Source: JABDMH01 sp965223165 (GTDB taxonomy: Bacteria; Bacteroidota; Bacteroidia; Chitinophagales; Saprospiraceae). From it: a DNA stretch of 64,000 nt. Under the pieces are notes generated by a model that had not been told where the DNA came from, did not search any database, and worked only from the letters and a program-made list of their open reading frames with translations. The stretch spans positions 21,878-85,877 of the forward strand of contig CBDCVQ010000005.1 in assembly GCA_965223165.1 (NCBI GenBank), written 5' to 3'. Shown piece after piece: positions 36,329-42,949 of this stretch (its first letter is position 1; the number at the start of each line of letters is the position of its first letter). A program made the position numbers and the translations under genes.

Positions 36329-37315
36329 CAAGACCTGCAGTTGACGTCGCTGGTACGCAAAATCTGCCGAGGGATACTTCGCCCGTAAATCTTGCAGCTC
36401 CGCTGCGAGCTTATCGACAAACCGACGGTGCGCATCAGACTCAGGATGCAGAGGACGATGCTCCAAGGATCGATTCAACCGTTCTAACTCCCTGCACTTC
36501 TCTTGCGATGCCTGGTCAAGAAGGGCTCCGGAAAATTTTGTCCAGACGTACTCGATGGCTTGCGGACTGGGATGAAGCATATCGCGATCAAAAAACCGAT
36601 AATCGCGCAAATCATCGATGACCAGTTCGTACGCTGGGAAGTAGTGCGCATGCGGACGGTCATCGACCAGATCGTGCACAGCCAGGATCAGGGTGGACTT
36701 GCTCCGGAGGTTGTCGATCGCTCCGTCCTTCCAGTATCGCACCGGACTCACGGTAAACACGACCCGCAGGGCTGGATTGATCCGATGCACATGCGCCAAG
36801 GACCGACTGAGATGCTCCACCACTTCGGCGAGTGCCAGTAATCTACGTTGGAACCTCGCGGCCGGTAGCTTATGACAGTTGGCGACGGGGACCCCTGTCT
36901 CCCGGTCTACCTGCACATGGGCGGACCCTAGCGTCAGCAAGAGCCAGGAGGCGTCGCGCATGCGATCTTTAAAATCTTGGTCGGCATCCGCAATCCGCTG
37001 GAGCAAGGCCTCTTTGGACGGTGCGGAATATACGCTGTGATGATACAGGCTATGCCAAAGGCTATCCTGTCTGACCAAGACCTGCTCCGGCAGATCAGCA
37101 CCCAAGCAAATCCGGTCGATGGTCTGGCAGATGGAGATGGGATTGAAGAGTACTCCCGCCGGGTTGATGGTGGTATCAAAACTGCACGATTGCAACTTGG
37201 CACCGATGTGGTCGGAGAAGCATGATCCCATGATGAGGAGACGGTCGTCCGGTCCAATCTGCTCGGGATAGTCCGGCATCGGGAACGTCGTGCGAAATTG
37301 ACTCACATCTGTCAT
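36311..37315 (-). CDS. GSCFA domain protein
   Basis: The ATG at 37315 (MTDVSQFRTTFPMPDYP) gives 334 residues and fits the family; the frame extends upstream to 37420. The defining motif GSCFSDHIGAKL lies near residue 35, followed by NPAGVLFNPISI and a later LLTLGSAHVQ segment and DMLHPSPQAIEYVW with a conserved DxxH-like pair. The fold is expected to be a GDSL/SGNH-type hydrolase, with GSCFA as block I and DxLHPS as the catalytic aspartate/histidine block. Substrates are unknown; an esterase role is inferred. Confidence 0.88.
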   Translation of the reverse strand: MTDVSQFRTTFPMPDYPEQIGPDDRLLIMGSCFSDHIGAKLQSCSFDTTINPAGVLFNPISICQTIDRICLGADLPEQVLVRQDSLWHSLYHHSVYSAPSKEALLQRIADADQDFKDRMRDASWLLLTLGSAHVQVDRETGVPVANCHKLPAARFQRRLLALAEVVEHLSRSLAHVHRINPALRVVFTVSPVRYWKDGAIDNLRSKSTLILAVHDLVDDRPHAHYFPAYELVIDDLRDYRFFDRDMLHPSPQAIEYVWTKFSGALLDQASQEKCRELERLNRSLEHRPLHPESDAHRRFVDKLAAELQDLRAKYPSADFAYQRRQLQVLLDDLD

Positions 37316-37449
37316 GCCATCAGGATCGTCAGCAAAGCTGTGGTTGGTCCGTGTGTGGCGATGGTTGGTCCATCCGCCAGAACCCATTTGGGCTAAAAGT
37401 ATTAATTTTCCCCAGACCAAATTTCACTCCTCTCAATGGCCTTTTGCCC

Positions 37450-38781
37450 ATGAGCTTCTTTGCCCGAATTTTTGGCTCAGGGTCCAAGCAGCAGGACCAG
37501 CCTGACATCTTATTTGGCAGATTTTCAGACTCGTACAAGCAGCCCAGCAAATACGACGCATGGGACCGTGCCGTACAGAGATTTGAGGATCAGGAGTACA
37601 TGGCTTCCTTTGAGGACTTTTTTGATTTTCTACAGGACGAGCAGGAAGAAAATGTCTGGTTAGAAAGGGATGGGGAGGCCCTGAGGTTTGAGATACTGCA
37701 AGGGTCGAAGAAAATCACCGGCGTCGCGGACTTGCACCGGGTCAAAGCAGAGGGCAAGATCGCCAAAGTCAATCGCATGAGTATGGGCTTTATGCGCCGT
37801 CTGATCGAGGGCAATTACAGCCTGCAATACAGTCGTTATTGCCTCGATGACGAGGATGACATCTCCATCGTCTTTGATACCTTTACGCTGGATGGCTCGC
37901 CGTACAAACTGTACTACGGCATCAAGGAGGTGGCACTGGCTGCCGACAAGCAGGACGACTTGCTAATTGACGAATTTGACATGCTCTCGCCCGTCAATAC
38001 GGGTCATGTCGTCCAGATCCCGGATGCGGAGCGAAAGGTAAAGTCGGGCTACATCCATGACCAGATCAATCTCGTGATCGACGAGATAAATACCGGCAAG
38101 CTCAACGCAGCCCAGTATCCCGGTGGCATCACCTATCTCCTACTGGCTGCCGTCTACAAGCTCGACTTCCTCACCCGGCCGGAGGGATTTTCGATGGAGG
38201 CCTTTGAGCGCATGCACCGCACTTTTTTTGCCGCTGACGGCCAGAGTAGTACGCAGAAGAATCACCAACTCATTCGTGAGTTTCAAAAAATCCTTGAGCG
38301 GCCGCGGGAAAAGCTGGAGCAGGAACTTTATCGGACCATCGCCACCTTTGGCATCGTCAATCCCTCCAATCACGAACGTTTTGTCCAGATCGTACAGGGC
38401 GAATTGAAAAACATGGACTGGTACGTGCAGAACAAGCACGAGTCAGTGGCCCTCGCCATCCCCGGCTATATCGTAGGTCATGCCCTATTCAACTATAGCC
38501 TGCCAGAGCCCGACAAGGATCTACTGCAACTCTACTATCAGATCATGGAGTGGTCCTACTTTAGGGCGCTGGGCTTTCAGTTGTCCTTTTTCAATCCGGA
38601 CAAGCAGACGCTACAGAAGGGCGAAATAAAAGATGCGATTCAGGATATCACCCAGACGCACCGGGCTAAGTATCCGAAGTTGGCACCCAATATCAAGATG
38701 CTGGCATTTGACAGCCGAGTTAGTTTTGCCAAAAGCTACCTGCTCATGATGGCTGACCTGGATCTCAGCAAAGCCCCATAA
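37450..38781 (+). CDS. Unknown protein with YbjN-like segment, partner of protease
   Basis: From the ATG at 37450 (MSFFARIFGSG) the protein has 443 residues and no signal peptide or membrane helix. Residues roughly 95-180 (RRLIEGNYSLQYSRYCLDDEDDISIVFD) have the alpha-beta pattern of YbjN/type III chaperone-like domains. The rest is helical, rich in charged residues, without catalytic motifs. The gene is 5 bp upstream of the trypsin-like protease gene, whose C-terminus carries a similar LLKENYRMENLSFSVRGRDI segment. The two probably act together in the cytoplasm. The function is unknown. Confidence 0.7.
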   Translation: MSFFARIFGSGSKQQDQPDILFGRFSDSYKQPSKYDAWDRAVQRFEDQEYMASFEDFFDFLQDEQEENVWLERDGEALRFEILQGSKKITGVADLHRVKAEGKIAKVNRMSMGFMRRLIEGNYSLQYSRYCLDDEDDISIVFDTFTLDGSPYKLYYGIKEVALAADKQDDLLIDEFDMLSPVNTGHVVQIPDAERKVKSGYIHDQINLVIDEINTGKLNAAQYPGGITYLLLAAVYKLDFLTRPEGFSMEAFERMHRTFFAADGQSSTQKNHQLIREFQKILERPREKLEQELYRTIATFGIVNPSNHERFVQIVQGELKNMDWYVQNKHESVALAIPGYIVGHALFNYSLPEPDKDLLQLYYQIMEWSYFRALGFQLSFFNPDKQTLQKGEIKDAIQDITQTHRAKYPKLAPNIKMLAFDSRVSFAKSYLLMMADLDLSKAP

Positions 38782-38786
38782 CAATC

Positions 38787-39878
38787 ATGCAGACGCTCAC
38801 GCAGATCATCGACGCATATAGAGAGGTGGTGGTGCAGATCGCCACCCCACACAGCACCGGTACGGGATTCTATCTGCATGATCACGGTATCATTGTGACC
38901 AATGAACACGTGATACGGGGCAATCGCGAGGTAGTGATCAACAGTGGCGCATTTGCCAAGCAAAAGACTGCCGTGCTGTACACGGATCCCAAGTTTGATT
39001 TGGCCTTTTTGGCACCCCCGGCAAAGCCACTGCCAAGCATTGGCCTGTACGAGGGAGAAGCCCTGAAGGTGGGAGATCAAGTGGTAGCTATCGGTCATCC
39101 CTTTGGTTTGAAGTTTACCGCCACCAATGGTATCATCTCCAATGCCGAACACCGCCAAAATGACATTCGTTATCTCCAGCACGATGCTGCCCTCAATCCC
39201 GGCAATAGTGGTGGTCCGCTCGTGTCCTTGGGTGGTGAGGTGGCCGGGGTCAACACATTTATCATCCGAGACGGCAACAACATTGGCTTTTCACTGCCCG
39301 CCAAATATCTGCAGGAGACTCTCCTGGAATACGAGATGGGAGGCGCTGGGGTGTCGACCCGGTGTTTCTCCTGCTCCAACTTGGTCTTTGAAGAAAATGC
39401 GGAAGGGTCGTACTGCCCTCACTGTGGGTCCAAAGTACAGTTGCCTTCAATGATTGACCTGTATGAACCCGTAGGTATTAATCGGACGATCGAGCAGATT
39501 CTGGAGCGATTGATTCAGCACGTGGACCTGGCCAGAATCGGCCCTAACCACTGGCAGATTGAAGAGGGAAGTGCCAAGGCATCGGTGACCTACCACGAGG
39601 AAAGTGGCTTGATTATTGGAGACGCTTTCTTGGCACAATTGCCCAAGAAGGACATAGGACCCATCTATCAGTTTCTCCTGAAGGAGAACTATCGTATGGA
39701 GAACTTGTCCTTCAGCGTTCGAGGTCGAGATATCATTTTGTCATTGATCATCTATGACCGATACCTCAACCCCGAGACAGGCGAGCAACTGCTGAAGTTG
39801 CTCTTCAGACAGGCAGATCACTACGACAACATTCTCGTGGAAGAATACGGTGCCACCTGGAAGAACGCTGACGAGTGA
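38787..39878 (+). CDS. Cytosolic trypsin-like protease with zinc ribbon and YbjN-like domain
   Basis: This 363-residue protein begins directly with an S1C-type protease domain, with no signal peptide and no PDZ domain. The triad is visible: NEHVI (His, about residue 37), DPKFDLAFL (Asp, about 70) and NPGNSGGPL (Ser, about 141). Residues 190-215 form a zinc ribbon, CFSC...CPHC. The C-terminal 120 residues (IYQFLLKENYRMENLSFSVRGRDIILSL) resemble YbjN/chaperone-like folds. Compared with DegP, the exported signal and PDZ regions are replaced by this tail. It is paired with the gene 5 bp upstream. Confidence 0.85.
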   Translation: MQTLTQIIDAYREVVVQIATPHSTGTGFYLHDHGIIVTNEHVIRGNREVVINSGAFAKQKTAVLYTDPKFDLAFLAPPAKPLPSIGLYEGEALKVGDQVVAIGHPFGLKFTATNGIISNAEHRQNDIRYLQHDAALNPGNSGGPLVSLGGEVAGVNTFIIRDGNNIGFSLPAKYLQETLLEYEMGGAGVSTRCFSCSNLVFEENAEGSYCPHCGSKVQLPSMIDLYEPVGINRTIEQILERLIQHVDLARIGPNHWQIEEGSAKASVTYHEESGLIIGDAFLAQLPKKDIGPIYQFLLKENYRMENLSFSVRGRDIILSLIIYDRYLNPETGEQLLKLLFRQADHYDNILVEEYGATWKNADE

Positions 39879-40037
39879 TGGATGCCCAATTTTTGTGTAA
39901 TGAAGGACACAAAAAAGCGTTGTATACTTGACTTTGGGGCTAGATGAGTCAGGAGTAGACGATTTATTCTAGCTTTGACAATGAGCATGCTCGCTGATTC
40001 GAGCGTTATGACTCCGGTGAGTCATTAAAAACAGCAG

Positions 40038-41117
40038 ATGAAAAGAACCCATTTACACTGGTGTATTTTTTTCTTGGTGATATCCGTTGGCGGTCTACGG
40101 GCCCAGGATATCCACTTTTCGCAATTCTACATGTCGCCGCTTAATCTCAATCCGGCGATGACAGGTGTCATGAATTGCAACACGAGGTTTGTGGCCAATT
40201 TTCGCAATCAGTGGGCTAGTATCCTCGGATCCAATGCCTTCAACACCTACTCAGCTTCGTATGATCAAAAGATACCGGTCGGACGATATGACTACTTTGG
40301 TATCGGTGGTACGCTATGGGGAGATGTCGCTGGTGAAGCGGACTTTCAAACCCTCCAGGCCAGGATCTCCGGATCCTACAGCCGGCGTATGGGTGGTGAC
40401 CGGGATCTGGCGCATTATCTCGTATTTGGTGCCGACGCAGGCATTTCTCAGCGATCCATTGACTTCCTAAAGCTTCGCTTTGGCACCCAGCATGACGGCA
40501 ACGGCGGATTTGATCCCGATCTACCAAGTGGAGAAAGCATCGCACGGGACAATTTTGTCTTTGCCGACATCTCCGCGGGGTTTCTGTGGTTTACCGTACT
40601 GGACAAGTACAATAGCTTCTACGCGGGCGCTGCCTATCACCATCTAAATAGTCCGGATGTTTCCTTCACGCAGGACAGCATCGTGCCTCTGTTCTCCAAA
40701 TACACCTTTCACGGAGGTGGCGAGTTTAGGGTAGCCGAGTCCATCGGATTGGTACCTGGGGTGGTGGCCTTCAAGCAGGGGCCTTCCTTCTTGCTTAATC
40801 TCGGGACATCCGTGCGCTTTACGCTGGCTCAGGACAATTTTACCTCCAATACGTTTCAGATTGGTGCATGGGTGCGCATGGTCAATAACTACCTGGCAGG
40901 AACACCCGACGGTTCGCCTGGTTCATCTTCCCTCGGAGCGGATGCGGTCATCTTCTCCACGAGGTTTCAGTATCAGAATCTGGGCATCGGCTTCTCCTAC
41001 GATTGGAATGTATCTGATCTCAAGGTGGCCAGCAATGGCAACGGTGCTTTCGAATTGTCGCTGGTCTACACCATTTGCGGCACGGAAAACAGAGGGGTCT
41101 ACTGCCCCAGTTTCTAG
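40038..41117 (+). CDS. PorP/SprF family type IX secretion membrane protein
   Basis: The 359-residue outer-membrane protein has a signal peptide (CIFFLVISVGGLRAQ) and the family signature QDIHFSQFYMSPLNLNPAMTG directly after cleavage. Alternating beta strands with glycine and aromatic residues follow, ending in LSLVYTICG. SprF of Flavobacterium is needed for surface delivery of SprB, and PorP is a T9SS component; many paralogues pair with specific cargo. No large cargo gene is adjacent. Its presence with PorW/SprE at 42950 indicates a working T9SS in this organism. Confidence 0.92.
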   Translation: MKRTHLHWCIFFLVISVGGLRAQDIHFSQFYMSPLNLNPAMTGVMNCNTRFVANFRNQWASILGSNAFNTYSASYDQKIPVGRYDYFGIGGTLWGDVAGEADFQTLQARISGSYSRRMGGDRDLAHYLVFGADAGISQRSIDFLKLRFGTQHDGNGGFDPDLPSGESIARDNFVFADISAGFLWFTVLDKYNSFYAGAAYHHLNSPDVSFTQDSIVPLFSKYTFHGGGEFRVAESIGLVPGVVAFKQGPSFLLNLGTSVRFTLAQDNFTSNTFQIGAWVRMVNNYLAGTPDGSPGSSSLGADAVIFSTRFQYQNLGIGFSYDWNVSDLKVASNGNGAFELSLVYTICGTENRGVYCPSF

Positions 41118-41320
41118 TGCAGCGCAGTAGGCGGCTCAAGGGCGCCCACCGGGAGACATCATCTCGGTCCGATCAAAAAAAGATACACGAGCACACTTTG
41201 TTTAACCAGGCTAATTGGTGAGGGAATGTAGCCGCCGTTTTCCAGGCCACGTGATTTTTCCTAAATTACGTGCCCCACACTCTTCGCTACATTCAATGAC
41301 CAAGAAAACACTAAACACAC

Positions 41321-41770
41321 ATGTTTGGCAAAAAGACTGAATCTCAAATGACACCAGCGAAAACAAACAATTCCCTCCTCCACAACAGCTTAGTGCAAGG
41401 CTCCAGACTGGAAGGCAATGTGACCTCCGAAAACGACTTTCGCATCGACGGCGAGTTTGTCGGAAATCTGAAATGTAAAGCCCGGGTGATCATTGGCCCA
41501 GCCGGTGACTTCAAGGGAGAGATTGAATGTGAAAATGCCATCATTGAGGGCAAACTCAAAGGCAAGTTGCTGATCCACCAAGTATTAGAAGTACGAGAAG
41601 GCGCCTTTATCGAGGGAGATGTCAACACCAATAAGTTGATGGTCCAGGCAGGATCTGTGTTTGACGTCAAGTGCAATATGGGAGACAAGCAGCGACTCCG
41701 TCCGGCCGCAGCGGATGAAGGGGAAGAAGAGGCCGTGCTCTCCGAGATCGAAAATGGACAGTTCGAATAA
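41321..41770 (+). CDS. Bactofilin
   Basis: The 149-residue protein has the bactofilin beta-helix core: the central repeat LVQGSRLEGNVTSENDFRIDGEF followed by KCKARVIIGPAGDFKGEIEC and AIIEGKLKGKLLIHQ, in register with repeats of about 18-20 residues. Flanking ends are short and disordered. Bactofilins polymerise into nucleotide-free filaments at the membrane and organise cell-wall enzymes. The gene overlaps atpZ by 17 bp. A peptidoglycan hydrolase of the M23 type lies at 46085, though on the far side of the repeat array and sprE. Confidence 0.9.
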   Translation: MFGKKTESQMTPAKTNNSLLHNSLVQGSRLEGNVTSENDFRIDGEFVGNLKCKARVIIGPAGDFKGEIECENAIIEGKLKGKLLIHQVLEVREGAFIEGDVNTNKLMVQAGSVFDVKCNMGDKQRLRPAAADEGEEEAVLSEIENGQFE

Positions 41771-41990
41771 GGACAAAAAGAAACTGCTAGACGACAAGTC
41801 GGCTAAAACCTACCTGCGATATTCGGGCATGGCGTTTCAGATCGCCGGCTACATCATTGTAGGGGTTTTGTTGGGCCGGCAACTCGACAAGTACTTCGAG
41901 ACCCAAAAGCCCTACTTCACTGCCCTGCTCTCGATCCTCTTTCTTGCCGCTTATTTCATTAAATTAGTTTCTGATTTGAGCCGTAAATAA
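41754..41990 (+). CDS. atpZ: AtpZ/AtpI-type ATP synthase accessory protein
   Basis: The 78-residue protein (ATG at 41754) has two membrane helices: YSGMAFQIAGYIIVGVLLG and FTALLSILFLAAYFIKLV. The pattern of a hydrophilic start, a glycine-rich first helix and a GRQLDKYF loop matches AtpZ-like proteins encoded before ATP synthase operons. They help assemble the c-ring or move magnesium/calcium. The first 17 bp overlap the end of bactofilin. An AtpI-like gene follows, but atpB does not. Confidence 0.8.
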   Translation: MDSSNKDKKKLLDDKSAKTYLRYSGMAFQIAGYIIVGVLLGRQLDKYFETQKPYFTALLSILFLAAYFIKLVSDLSRK

Positions 41991-42014
41991 GAGCAACTCT
42001 CCTCAATCTCGTAG

Positions 42015-42422
42015 ATGCAGGTCAAGAAGTTTTATGTCTGGCTGACTGCCCTGACATTGGGCTGCCTCGCCATCGCCTATGGGCTCCAGCATATCCCTGG
42101 TTTTGAAGACAGCTTTGCGCTATCACTTTTTACCATCGCCTTTTTTGTCTTACTCTGCATCCTGATCCAGGTCCTGGCCAAGAGAGCCGCCACGCACCCC
42201 AATCCCAACCTGCTTACCCAGCTTATCATGGTACTCGTCTTTGTCAAGTTGGCACTCTGTCTTCTAATTGTCATGATCTATGATCGCCTCTACAACCCCA
42301 GCAGCCGGCACTTCGTCCTACCTTTCCTTTTCATTTATGTCGTCTACACCGCGTTTGAGGTATATCTCTTGACCAAGGCCAATCGCTTGACGGCGCAGCC
42401 GAGAGGCGGAGGCGGAGGTTAA
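42015..42422 (+). CDS. AtpI-like membrane protein running into the repeat array
   Basis: The 135-residue product has about four membrane helices (TALTLGCLAIAYGL, ALSLFTIAFFVLLCILI, QLIMVLVFVKLALCLLIVMIY and FVLPFLFIYVVYTAFEVYLL). This layout and its position after atpZ fit the small AtpI-like gene that precedes atpB in Bacteroidota. The last residues PRGGGGG are encoded by the first units of the hexamer array, and the stop TAA itself is part of a repeat unit. The native C-terminus may therefore have been changed. Confidence 0.65.
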   Translation: MQVKKFYVWLTALTLGCLAIAYGLQHIPGFEDSFALSLFTIAFFVLLCILIQVLAKRAATHPNPNLLTQLIMVLVFVKLALCLLIVMIYDRLYNPSSRHFVLPFLFIYVVYTAFEVYLLTKANRLTAQPRGGGGG

Positions 42423-42912
42423 GGCTAAGGCGGAGGCGGAGGCTAAGGCGGAGGCTAAGGCTAAGGCTAAGGCTAAGGCTAAGGTTAAGGTTAAGGCGGA
42501 GCTAAGGGGGAGGCGGAGGCTAAGGCTAAGGGTTAAGGCTAAGGCTAAGGTTAAGGATAAGGATAAGGCTAAGGCTAAGGCGTTAAGGCTAAGGCGGAGG
42601 TTAAGGGGAGGCTAAGGCTAAGGCGGAGGGTAAGGCGGAGGGTAAGGTTAAGGCTAAGGCTAAGGGGGAGGGGGAGGGGGAGGGGGAGGCGGAGGTTAAG
42701 GTTAAGGTTAAGGTTAAGGTTAAGGTTAAGGTTAAGGTTAAGGTTAAGGTTAAGGTTAAGGTTAAGGTTAAGGTTAAGGTTAAGGTTAAGGTTAAGGCTA
42801 AGGCTAAGGTTAAGGTTAAGGCTAAGGTTAAGGGTTAAGGCTAAGGCGTTAAGGCTAAGGCGGAGGTAAGGTTAAGGCGGAGGCTATGGCGGAGGCTATG
42901 GCGGAGGCTGTC
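42402..42912. repeat. Telomere-like hexanucleotide array (GGTTAA/GGCTAA)
   Basis: About 510 bp of hexamer units, mostly GGTTAA, GGCTAA and GGCGGA, with a perfect GGTTAA run of about 17 units at 42694-42797, a run of GGGGGA units at 42664-42687, and irregular one-base slips elsewhere. The array begins inside the 3' end of an AtpI-like gene and stops just before the PorW/SprE stop codon. It is followed by a 15-bp direct repeat (CACTCCAAATTCAAG, at 42912 and 42928). Confidence 0.97.
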
Positions 42913-42949
42913 ACTCCAAATTCAAGGCACTCCAAATTCAAGCTCACTA

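Noticed and set aside
39893..39920. Hairpin after the protease gene as a terminator
   Set aside because: The stem TTTTTGTGT/ACACAAAAA is AT-rich and no T tract follows on the plus strand, so termination is not supported.
41240..41280. Hairpin CACGTGAT/ATTACGTG upstream of bactofilin as a riboswitch
   Set aside because: It is a short imperfect stem with no recognisable ligand-binding motif.
42402..42912. CRISPR array
   Set aside because: The units are contiguous hexamers with no spacers and no cas genes nearby.
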